A program made the translations under genes and the position numbers. 64,000 bases of DNA, taken from contig OY744607.1 in NCBI GenBank assembly GCA_963556255.1, forward strand, positions 2,979,295 to 3,043,294, read 5' to 3'. The DNA comes from Allolobophora icterica (Eukaryota > Annelida > Clitellata > Crassiclitellata > Lumbricidae). Shown piece by piece: positions 9,983-61,752 of this stretch. The notes below the pieces were generated by a model. It did no database searches. It saw nothing but the letters and a program-made list of their open reading frames with translations, and had not been told where the DNA came from. Position 1 is the first letter of the stretch; every line of letters begins with the position of its first letter.

Positions 9983-10283
9983 TAACGAGAAGAAAAAAGC
10001 GGTCCCTTTAGCCTGCCTGAGATACAGTCATCGGTGTGAAGTGTTAGCGACTTCATTTTCTTAACCTCGGCATATCAGCCTTTTATCATGGCAGGTGCCC
10101 AGTCAGATGTCTCATCTTTCCACCATACAGTGTACGGTCAGTGTACTCATTATAGCTGAGTGGTTAGGGGACGCAGGTGGAGCTGAAATCTCCAAATACA
10201 TGTTGGCCCTGGTGGGATTTGAACCCTCCACCTCTTGGTTTACAGTCCAGCTCGCTAACAACTAGACTGTCAGCACATGTCCT
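9983..10283 (-). mobile_element. SINE family A, full length, 11-bp target duplication
   Basis: GGAGCTTTTTA is present exactly at 9972-9982 and 10284-10294. On the minus strand there is a tRNA-like head with box B-like GGTTCAAATCC at about 10210-10225, then the family body (AGCTATAATGAGTACACTGA and TACACTGT...GGGAAGATGAG), ending with CTGCTTTTTTCTTCT-like sequence. Related copies lie at 15701, 20341, 24590, 32667, 38175 and 39776. Confidence 0.9.
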
Positions 10284-10319
10284 GGAGCTTTTTAACATGG
10301 CATGAAGTCTTGGTGGAAC

Positions 10320-10555
10320 TAGTTTTAATCGGTTTGGTCATTTAGCCGTTTGGTCATTTTGTCATGTAGCAATATGGTCATGTAGCCATTTGGTCATTTA
10401 GTCATTTTGTCATGTAGCCATTTTGTCATGTAGCCATTTGGTCATTTTGGTCATTTGGTCATTTGGGCATCTAGTCATTGGGTCATTTGGTGATTTAGGC
10501 ATTTTGGGCATTTAGTCATTTTGGTATCTAGTCATTTGGTCATTTAGTCATTTGT
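10320..10555. repeat. GTCATTTGGTCATTTAG minisatellite
   Basis: Tandem 8-16 bp units of GTCATTTR and GTCATGTAGCCATTT. Confidence 0.8.
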
Positions 10556-10962
10556 TTTGTATGTGCTCTGTAGGCTTTGAGTATATTTCGTGTCTGTTTC
10601 GTTGTTTGTCAGATTGGGTAGTGGATGCTTGTCTTCTGCTAGAAAAAGCTCTCACGCATTCTGTCAATCAATCTTTCTCGCAATCAATCTTTCAATCAAT
10701 CGCTTGGTGGCGTGCTCACTCAATCTTTCAATCAATCTTCTTAAGTGACTCAGGGACTCGTGTGCTTACGTGCTCACTCACTTCTCACTCACTCACCCAC
10801 TTACTCATTTACCCACTAACTGTTCCATGCAGTGGGTCCAGCGACAGAGAAGGAACAGTCTCCAAACATCGTAGAAGACCGCAGGGTCTTGCAGTCGATT
10901 TTTCTGTGAGGATCGTAGATTCGTAGCCGACATCTGGCGTGTTCTAACCCCATTGCCTCATT

Positions 10963-11129
10963 CAGAGGCGTCTGTACCATAGAAACCTTGGAGCAAATGC
11001 TCCATCCAAGAAGATCTGAAGATCTGTCAATGTGTGTGCCACCATTTTAGGGGGGAAGGAAGAGGGAGGGGGAAAAAGAAGGGGAAAGGGAAGTTGCTCC
11101 AATGACTTAGGAGGGGATAGACGCCTCTG
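10963..11129. mobile_element. hAT-type MITE (family E), 8-bp target duplication
   Basis: GCCTCATT is duplicated exactly (10955-10962 and 11130-11137). Perfect terminal inverted repeats CAGAGGCGTCT and AGACGCCTCTG fit the hAT CAGNG rule. The interior is shared with 4535-4706. Confidence 0.92.
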
Positions 11130-11466
11130 GCCTCATTTACCCCTATATTAAACTCTAAAAATGACGCTTTTAGCAATTTTATTGCAATATTAATTTTAGT
11201 AGGTTTTCCCTTCTATTGTGTTTTCATTTCATATCTCTGAATGGGTCTCGTGATCAAAGAGTTTCCAGCAGATGGAATAATAAATTTTATAATGACCAAA
11301 TTTCTTTGATCTTAATGCCGCCGCGTTAACTGTTGTTTCAAAAATATTAAAAGTATAAATACTTATGAGATTAAACAGTCATTTATTCTTGAGTTTTTAA
11401 TAGTTATATTCTCCGTTTCTGATAAGTCTCCGTCCCTTTGATTTGTGACTAATTGGATATGAGACA

Positions 11467-11515
11467 TAGTAGCCGATCGGTTATAGCGTTCACATTGCTC
11501 AGCGCCATCGATTTT
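11467..11515 (+). mobile_element. Partial SINE family B
   Basis: AGTAGCCGATCGGTTATAGC matches the box A part of family B, joined directly to the 3' part TTGCTCAGCGCCATCGAT. The middle of the element has been deleted. Confidence 0.5.
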
Positions 11516-11639
11516 ATTATAACAACAATGGTTGCTTCAAAACTGCAACTTTAGTGAAGCATTGTGATTCAATGGAGATGCCTGGTTGATATCTGAAATT
11601 TAGACTAAAGCAATCGTTCTATGAGTTTTGCGATTGTAC

Positions 11640-11858
11640 TGTTGATTGTAAGGACTGCACATAACTACAATCATTCGCAAGATCTCTTGATTCTAAGGAC
11701 TGCACATAGCTTAAATCTTTCAAAAGATCTGTTGATTGTAAGAACTGCACTTAGCTACAATCATTTGTAGGATCTCTTGATTGTAAGGACCGCTCATAGC
11801 TACAATCATTAACAGGCATTTCTTATTGTACGGACTGCGTGTAGCTACAATAATTCTT
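11640..11858. repeat. Hairpin-forming 54-57 bp tandem repeat, 5 copies
   Basis: Each unit has TTGATTGTAAGGACTGCAC, then TAGCTACAATCATT. TGATTGTA and TACAATCA are inverted, so each unit can fold into a short stem with a loop of about 17 bases. Several units also carry AAGATCT. Confidence 0.7.
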
Positions 11859-12339
11859 AAGAATTGAATGAGCTGCCTCAATTTAAATATTTAAATCACA
11901 GTTCTACAAAGTATTTGTGTTTACCATACAGGGGAACTTTTGTAGCGACTTTTTAAAGGTCTTTTGGGAAGTCTACGAAGATATATAACACGTGGCAATG
12001 TGCACAGTTTTGCAGTGTAAATGCACATTGTAAATGTAGGTGTAACTCCGTATCTATCTGAATACTTTTGTAGAGCCTGTGAGGCTTTGTAAATGTAATC
12101 TTACAGTCTTACGCTTACATTCGGTTTTTTGTTATCAGTGCTTTGCTTGGCAGGAACGGTTGATTGATTGCCAAGAGCCAATCAGTGTGCAATCAAACTT
12201 GCTTTGACGCAGCACTCAGGTAATTATTTTGTAATCAGCGCTCTTGCTAATTGCCGGTCGTTTTTATGGCTATGGTCGGGTCGTTAGAACTCCCGACTGA
12301 AGACCCTCTGTGCTTCCCTGTCTAATGAACAATCCGCGT

Positions 12340-12830
12340 GGGGTGAACGGAAAGACGTGGAGGGAAGGAGAGAGGCAGGAAGAGAGAGAAATAAGGACAG
12401 AGGGAGGCGTGGAGGGAAGGAGAGAGACACGGAAGGAAGGAAAGAGAGGCGGGGAGGAAAGGATAGAGAAATGGAGAGAAGGGGAGGAACGGAGAGAGAA
12501 ATGGAGGGATAGAGAGAAGCAGGAAGAGAAGGAGATAAATAAGGCGGGAAGGGAAGGAGGGAGGCGGGGATGGAAGGAGGGAGGCGGGGAGGGAAGGAGG
12601 GAGACGTAGAGGGAAAGAAAGAGGCAGGGAGGAAAGGAGAGAGGCGGGGAGGGAGGAGAGAGATGGAGGGAATGAGAGAGGCAGGAAGGGAAAGAGATAA
12701 ACAGGGAAGGAGAGGGGCGGGGAGGGGAGGGGAGGGGAGGAGAGAGACTTAGAGGGAAGGAAGGAAGCAGGGAGGGAAGCAGGCAGGACAAGAAAAAACG
12801 AGGCAGGGAGTGAAAGAAGCAGACAAGAAG
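12340..12830. repeat. Long purine-rich tract (GGGAGGAAGGAGAGAG)
   Basis: About 490 bases are almost only A and G on the plus strand, with loose 16-24 bp periodicity. The overlapping open frames on both strands are by-products. Confidence 0.85.
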
Positions 12831-12849
12831 TCAAGTACTATTATTAGCA

Positions 12850-13032
12850 TTCATTTATTAAGCGCCACCGTGTAATGACGAAGCATCAGTCGATGGTGCT
12901 GAGCAATTGTTACTGTTAGTGTAGGACTTGGGCAAGATCCTCACACAGTAACCATTTCAGGGGAGGAGGCTCGAACCTGTATTCCTCGCGTTACAAGGCA
13001 AGCACTCTAACTAATCGGCTACTGTGTCCCAA
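12850..13032 (-). mobile_element. SINE family B copy, near full length
   Basis: The minus strand reads GGGACACAGTAGCCGATTAG (box A), then AGGTTCGAGCC (box B), the family body, and a 3' end in GGCGCTTAATAAATGAATG. It sits between two purine-rich tracts. Confidence 0.8.
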
Positions 13033-13109
13033 CTTATAAATGAAGGGAAGGAGAGAGGCGGGGTGCGGAGTAGGGAATAATTATGTTATTAATAATTATT
13101 ATTATTAGT

Positions 13110-13480
13110 AATAATAAAGGATGCACGGAGGAAAGGAGAGATATACGGAGGGAAGGAGAGAGAGGTACAAAGGGAAGGAGAGAGATACAGAGGGATGAAA
13201 GAGAGATACAGAGGGAAGGAGAGAAATACAGAGGGATGAAGAGAGACATGAGGGAGGAAGGATGCGTCGGGAGACGGAGAAGCAAGTAGGAAACGAACTA
13301 GGAAAGCAGAGAGAGGAACGGATAGCAGTAGGGAAGTAGGCTGGAGAGAGGCAGGTCTGAGGTGGCCATTGAGGATGGAAGGTTCGGTAGGGAGGGAGCG
13401 TGATCGGAGATGGGGAGGACATCGTTGCGGTCTGGGGGGGGGGGAAGAAGGCGTTTGCCGGAGGAGTTGTAAAGTACTTA
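13110..13480. repeat. Second purine-rich tract
   Basis: Units of GAGGGAAGGAGAGAGATACA run to 13290. More irregular purine-rich sequence then continues to a G9 run at about 13434. Confidence 0.75.
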
Positions 13481-13774
13481 GACGGAGAATGACCATCAAC
13501 GCCCTGGGAACAAAGCTGTCCTAATGTCCAAGGGCTGCGGAGCAGGGAAAATTATTGCTAAACATTTTGTACCATAAATTCGACCCCGTTGCGTTGTGTG
13601 TGTGGGGGGGTGGGTGGTGAGTTGGGTGGAGGGTGATGAGTGGGTTGCGGGTGATGAGTGGGTTGGTGGGATGAGGCGCCCCACTGTTGACAACGCTCAG
13701 ACGAAATGGCCATTAATGAGGTTTTATCGGAGAGGGAAGGGCCATAAAGTTCGACTAACGACGTCGTGTGCTAA

Positions 13775-14010
13775 AGGATTCTGTCTGTCTGTCTGTCTTT
13801 CTGTGTCGCTGTCTGTCTGTCTGTCTGTTTCACTGTCTCTGTCTCTCTCTCTGTATCTGTATGCGTGTGTTTTTCTCTCTTTGTGTCTCTGCCTGTTGCT
13901 CTCTCTTTGTCTGTCTGTGTCTATGTCTCTCTCTATATATGTGTGTGTCTCTGTGTCTGTTTTTCTCTCGTTGTGTCTCTGTCTGTCTGTCTGTCTCTGG
14001 CTCGTTGCTG
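13775..14010. repeat. TCTG/TCTC microsatellite
   Basis: (TCTG)n with TCTC and TGTG interruptions. All reading frames through it are repeat artefacts. Confidence 0.85.
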
Positions 14011-14129
14011 GATTTTTACTGCTGTTCAAAGTTGAAGGCAGCCGGAGAGAATCTCTGTGTACTCCGGCCGAGCGCTGTACAGCTATAAAGGATTGAATGT
14101 AATGGTAAGACACTGTTTACATGCTGCTG

Positions 14130-14350
14130 CACAGGTGATGATGGTGATGATGACGACGACGACGACACTGTCTAGGATGATGATAGGGTGATAGAGGTGA
14201 AAGGAATAGTCATTTTAGGAATAATGATAGGATTGATGATGATGAGGATGAGGATGAGGATGATGATAGGATGATGATGTTGATAGGATGATGATAGGAT
14301 GATAGAGGTGAAAGGGATGATGATGTTATCATGTTAGAGATAATGATAGG
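14130..14350. repeat. GATGAT / GATAGGATGAT imperfect repeat
   Basis: Trinucleotide GAT and GAC units mixed with GATAGGATGAT blocks. Confidence 0.7.
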
Positions 14351-14582
14351 ATTGGTTATGATGATCTCTAAGTTAAGGGTTATGATGTCTAAGTTAAGGG
14401 TTAAGTTGGTGAACACGTTACCCTATAGACAATGATGCTAAACGAATTAAGGATGTCCTTGGCCTAGATTAACCCTAGTGCTCTTGCTCACATATACTCA
14501 GTTATCCAATATGTCTTCTCGTTTGTCATATGTTTTGTCTGCAGGCGTAGGGTTTAAGCGAAAAGTACCACCTCTTCAAGAA

Positions 14583-14705
14583 TTCCTACCCTAGTCCATC
14601 CAATCCTTTCCTACCCTAATCCATCCAATCCTTTCCTACCCTAATCCATCCAATCCTTTCCTACCCTAATCCATCCAATCCTTTCCTACCCTAATCCATC
14701 CAACC
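14583..14705. repeat. 25-bp minisatellite, about 5 copies
   Basis: Nearly identical CTACCCTAATCCATCCAATC + CTTTC units in tandem. The low divergence suggests recent expansion. Confidence 0.85.
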
Positions 14706-14779
14706 CTCCTGCCTTCCAAGCCTTCTCGTCCTCAATGAGGCCCACCTTAACAACTGCTCTGCCTCCTATCTCTGGTCTC

Positions 14780-14950
14780 TTTGGCAGCCGGACTCGGACG
14801 TCCAATGGACATCGACCTCTGGACAACCCCCTCTGATATGACGCAGCGCTTGTGAATAAGCTGGTGCCCTGCTCTTAGCTTTAGAAATTTGGAGATTAGG
14901 ATTAAATTACGAAAGCTTGAGGTCATCCTAGGCAGCTCTATTCTGCGATG
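14780..14950 (+). repeat. Dispersed repeat family F
   Basis: Contains TCTGATATGACGCAGCGCTT and GTGAATAAGCTGGTGCCCTG, shared inverted with 24755-24900 and in part with 3400-3450. Confidence 0.6.
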
Positions 14951-15477
14951 CTGGGATCCAAAGGGAAGGCCACTCCTGCAATGACCCTTCCCATCTGAGT
15001 TGAGGTAGTAGGAGTCTAGGGACCTTACCTACTACTGGTTGATGGCCCGTGCAGATGGGAGGGAGAGAGCTGCCCGGCACCGTGACCCTCATTGATTTAA
15101 TGCATCCTTCCTTCCCTGCTTGTCTCTCTTCTCCCTCTGACTCTTCTGCCTACTGCTTTCTTTCCTTGTTCCTTTACTTCCTGCCTCCTTCCTTCCCATC
15201 GTGTATGCATATAAGTTTGTATGTTTGTTTGTATGTATGTGTGTATGTTTGCATGTATGTATGTATGTAACATTTGTATGTAGGCTGAGGGTAAGAAACT
15301 GAAGTCACTATTTCTTCACAGCTATAGCTAACTCTGAGGTAAACTGTAGAGACTGCTCTTCTTGTTCTTGTTTTTTTCTTCTCCATATATATTCTGGTGT
15401 TGATGCTATGGGAAAAGAAACCGTTGTAAGGATTTAAACACATTTCACAACATAAAACAAGAGTTTTGAAATCCGAT

Positions 15478-15621
15478 ACTGTCAGTCGAGAGATCGGGCT
15501 TCAAATCTCCGACAGAGCAGAAATTTCATTCGAGATTTCTGCTCCACCTGCACCCCCTAGCCAACTCGGCTATGATGAGTACACTGACCGTACACTGTCG
15601 TTGGGAAGATGAGACGGTGAG
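15478..15621 (+). repeat. 144-bp exact duplicate of part of the SINE at 15736-15879
   Basis: Reading base by base, 15478-15621 and 15736-15879 are identical, offset 258. It lacks the SINE 5' end and 3' end, so it looks like a tandem segmental duplication rather than a second insertion. Confidence 0.85.
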
Positions 15622-15700
15622 GCTGAACGATTAAATAACGCTTAAAATTTAGGTCTGCTGACATCCAGACACAGTAAAATTCTGCCCAGTGTGGCAGTTC

Positions 15701-15986
15701 AGGGGTGCTTGATAGTGTAGTGGTTAGCATGCTGGACTGTCAGTCGAGAGATCGGGCTTCAAATCTCCGACAGAGCAGAAATTTCATTCGAGATTTCTGC
15801 TCCACCTGCACCCCCTAGCCAACTCGGCTATGATGAGTACACTGACCGTACACTGTCGTTGGGAAGATGAGACGGTGAGGGAGAGGACTGGCACCCGTCC
15901 TCATATGTCGAGACTAAGAAAATGAAGTCGCTAACACTTTATACCCATGGCTGCCTTAGGGTTAGCTTAAGGTACTGCTCTTCTTC
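15701..15986 (+). mobile_element. SINE family A, full length, 9-bp target duplication
   Basis: TGGCAGTTC flanks it (15692-15700 and 15987-15995). The tRNA-like head has TAGTGTAGTGGTTAGCATG (box A) and GGGCTTCAAATC (box B). The body has AACTCGGCTATGATGAGTAC and the 3' end is CTGCTCTTCTTC. Confidence 0.9.
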
Positions 15987-16419
15987 TGGCAGTTCTGCAC
16001 AGGCAGTGTGGACTACAGCTAGATATTTGCTGTGGACTTTGTGATAAACAGGTACAGGAATTCGGGAGATTCTAAAAACTCATCTTTTCCTGGACTTGTT
16101 TCCTCCATGGGCTGTTTCCATGTCTTCCTCTCCAGTTCCCTTCTTGGCATTCGACCTGACTCATCCTGGAATTTGGCATGTGTAATGATCCTGCTTAGTA
16201 GCGATCCATCGATTGAGGCATTTGGCGTTAGTACTGGGGCGCTATAGAAGTTCTCGAGGTACTATTGTTATTGTTGCCTTTGTTAATGTCTGAGAATATC
16301 AGAGACTGATGCAGCCAGATATTCTGTTCAGGCTATGAAGCTAAGTTCAGTTGCTGTGGGCTGTACTAATCCAGTAGCTAGATATTTACTGTATATAGGC
16401 TTCTGAAATACAGTAATTG

Positions 16420-16500
16420 TCTGTCTGTCTGTCTGTCTGTCTGTATGTATGTATATATGTATCTATGTATGTGTTTGTGTGACTGTGTGTTTGTGTGCAT
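16420..16500. repeat. TCTG then GTAT/TGTG microsatellite
   Basis: (CTGT)n changes to (GTAT)n and then to TGTG-rich sequence. Confidence 0.8.
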
Positions 16501-16642
16501 GTGTGTGGACTGTGGACAAACTGTCTGGCGGTATAGAGATATTCATTGGGTGTTTGATATAAGACAGTAAGTGGTCTGTGAGCATTCTAACCGCTCTAGC
16601 AGACATTAGTGTTAAGTGTGTGACACTGTCACAGTGTGTGCT

Positions 16643-16805
<163 letters not shown>

Positions 16806-17230
16806 ATGATTGTTCTATATCATTACGAGACACCTTGAGCTTTGGCCACATTACAGTTGAGTGTGTATGCACTGACTTTGTCTAGCCTCTGACTTGTTTA
16901 TTTGCCTCTTCAGCCGGATTTTGCTACAACTGGGATTTATTATCTTTGTGTCGGATGATCTACGCCTAAAAAACATGTCTGGAAAGCAACGACACTAACC
17001 CGATTTGTAGGTGATCATTTGACAGCAAGGCAGGCTCGTCTCTTACCATCCGTGACCTGACCTCCTTTCTTTGACCTGTGGAATACTTACCAACCTTGAC
17101 CTGACCTGACCTCCTGTCTCTGACCTTTGACCTTCGTCGATGGGATTCTCCAACAGAAATCAATTTTGGATTACGGTTTTGCTTGAAGATACCAACGGGT
17201 GATGCCTTCTGCTTCATGGCAAAGGTGCAT

Positions 17231-18880
17231 ATGAAGTAATTAAATGAGATTAGGATTATGTTAGCATTAGATTAGGATTATATTGGGTTTAGATTAGGAT
17301 TAGATTAGGATTAGATTAGGATTAGATTAGGATTAGATTAGGATTAGATTAGGATTAGGATTGGATTAGGATTATTTTATGATTATATTAGGATTAAATT
17401 AGGATTAGAGTAGGATTAGGATTGGATTAGGATTAGATTAGGATTGATTAGGATTAGATTAGGATTAGATTAGGATTAGGATTGGATTAGGATTATTTTA
17501 TGATTATATTAGGATTAGATTAGGCTTAGGATTGGATTAGGATAGGATTAGGATAGGATTAGGATTGGATTAGGATTAGATTAGGATTATTTTATGATTA
17601 TATTAGGATTAGATTAGGATTAGAGTAGGATTAGGATTGGATTAGGATTATTTTATGATTATATTAGGATTAGATTAGGCTTAGGATTGGATTAGGATAG
17701 GATTAGGATAGGATTAGGATTGGATTAGATTAGGATTGGATTAGGATTATTTTATGATTATATTAGGATTAGATTAGGATTAGAGTAGGATTAGGATTGG
17801 ATTAGGATTATTTTATGATTATATTAGGATTAGATTAGGCTTAGGATTGGATTAGGATAGGATTAGGATAGGATTAGGATTGGATTAGGATTAGATTAGG
17901 ATTGGATTAGGATTATTTTATGATTATATTAGGATTAGATTAGGATTAGAGTAGGATTAGGATTGGATTAGGATTATTTTATGATTATATTAGGATTAGA
18001 TTAGGCTTAGGATTGGATTAGGATAGGATTAGGATAGGATTAGGATTGGATTAGGATTAGATTAGGATTGGATTAGGATTATTTTATGATTATATTAGGA
18101 TTAGATTAGGATTAGAGTAGGATTAGGATTGGATTAGGATTATTTTATGATTATATTAGGATTAGATTAGGCTTAGGATTGGATTAGGATAGGATTAGGA
18201 TAGGATTAGGATTGGATTAGGATTAGATTAGGATTGGATTAGGATTATTTTATGATTATATTAGGATTAGATTAGGATTAGAGTAGGATTAGGATTGGAT
18301 TAGGATTAGATTAGGATTGATTAGGATTAGATTAGGATTGATTAGGATTAGATTAGGATTAGATTAGGATTAGGATTATTTTATGATTATATTAGGATTA
18401 GATTAGGCTTAGGATTGGATTAGGATAGGATTAGGATAGGATTAGGATTGGATTAGGATTAGATTAGGATTAGATTAGGATTAGGATTGGATTAGGATTA
18501 TTTTATGATTATATTAGGATTAGATTAGGATTAGAGTAGGATTAGGATTGGATTAGGATTAGATTAGGATTGATTAGGATTAGATTAGGATTAGATTAGG
18601 ATTAGGATTGGATTAGGATTGGATTAGGATTAGATTAGGATTGATTAGGATTAGATTAGGATTAGGATTGGATTAGGATTATTTTATGATTATATTAGGA
18701 TTAGATTAGGCTTAGGATTGGATTAGGATAGGATTAGGATAGGATTAGGATTGGATTAGGATTAGATTAGGATTAGATTAGGATTATTTTATGATTGGAT
18801 TAGGATTAGATTGATTATTTTATGATTAGATTATGATTATTTTATGATTAGATTATGATTAGATGAGGATGAGATTAGAT
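17231..18880. repeat. GGATTA satellite, 1.6 kb, with higher-order units of about 160-168 bp
   Basis: Built from TTAGGATTAGATTAGGATTG units. A punctuating block TTATTTTATGATTATATTAG recurs at about 17371, 17491, 17587, 17648, 17748, 17808, 17910, 17971, 18078, 18139 and 18246. Two alternating spacer types, one with GATTAGAGTAGG and one with GGCTTAGG plus GGATAGG, pair into higher-order units of about 160-168 bp. Confidence 0.92.
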
Positions 18881-18889
18881 TAGAGTAGC

Positions 18890-19720
18890 TGTGTCTGATA
18901 ACATTGAGAGTTACTGACTTTGTGCCAATGATAATTATAATTATGCAAGAAATTAAATCGTCTTTACTACTGTTTAGATATTTATTGATATAGCGCCACT
19001 TCAAGAAAAAACCAATAATCAGTGTTTAGTTGTTTCTTGAAGTAGCTCTATATAAATTGTCATGATTTCTTTTGTTATGGTCTCTAAATAATAGTAATCG
19101 TAAACTCCAATTTTTACAGCGCCAGTTGCTGCGCTACTCAAAGCTAAGAGCAGGGCACCAGCTTATTCACGAGTGCTGCTAATGGCTACAGTTGTGTCAT
19201 ATATCTGATTGTATGCCTGCATCCCTCTGGCCACACTAGTTTTTCTGCTGTTCTCGAGACATGAGTTGTTTGAAATTTGACCTATTGTTACACCGCCACG
19301 GGCTGTTGTTGTTCTGACTTGGGAATCCTGCTGTCGGATCAGGTGTTCCGTGCGGATGGTTCCATGCCTCCGAGTGCTGCTTAAAAGGCGCTACAGAATC
19401 GTCCAGGTACATAGACAATCGTCCGGGAGTGTCAGAGTGTCGTTGTCAGCCACTAAGGATTCGATGAATTTCCGTTTTCGTTCTTGAGTTGGTGGAAGGA
19501 CGAGATGGTCAGACCTTCGGAGAGCGAAGCAAGGACGTCGTTATAATGTATTGTATCTATGTGTTTATAAAGCGCCTCTCACAAAGTGTGTAAAGTGCTC
19601 ACCAATCAGAGGCACTCCCAGTGAGAAAGACCCAGTGAAAAGAAAGAGGCACTTGGCCACCAACTAATAGAGAAGTACGTGTCAGTGGAGGAAGCTGATT
19701 TCAAAGTGCCGGGCCAATGT
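18890..19720. other. Intergenic with family F relic at 19095-19180 (-)
   Basis: AGGGCACCAGCTTATTCACG at 19155 on the plus strand is family F in minus orientation. Nothing coding is supported. The upstream part of the E-protein transcript must cross or start before here. Confidence 0.4.
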
Positions 19721-19905
19721 GTGTATGCGTGTATGTACGTATGTATATGTTTGTGTATGTGTCTATGTATATGTATGTGTGTATAATTTATATGTATGTA
19801 CGTAGGTGTATATGTATGTGTGTATGACATGTATACATATGTGTGTATATATATGTATGTATGTATGTATGTATGCATGTGTATGTATGCTTGTGTGTAT
19901 GTGTC
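19720..19905. repeat. GTAT / TGTATG microsatellite
   Basis: Interrupted (GTAT)n, ending 130 bases before the first recognised E-protein exon. Confidence 0.85.
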
Positions 19906-20033
19906 CTGTGATATAATGAGTGTGAACGTTCAATCTGATGTTTGCATTTGTTGTTGCTATTGCTGTCAGTGTTGTCAGGTGTTGTCAGATGTTGTCGGAG
20001 GTTGTCATTGTTGTCTGACGTTGTTGTTTGCAG

Positions 20034-61752
<41,719 letters not shown>

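Noticed and set aside
12270..12834. Leu/Ser/Pro-rich minus-strand frames of 170 residues
   Set aside because: They are the pyrimidine strand of a purine-rich tract, open in several frames at once.
17231..18880. True telomere or subtelomere
   Set aside because: The unit is TTAGGAT/TTAGAT rather than TTAGGG, is heterogeneous, and unique genes lie on both sides.
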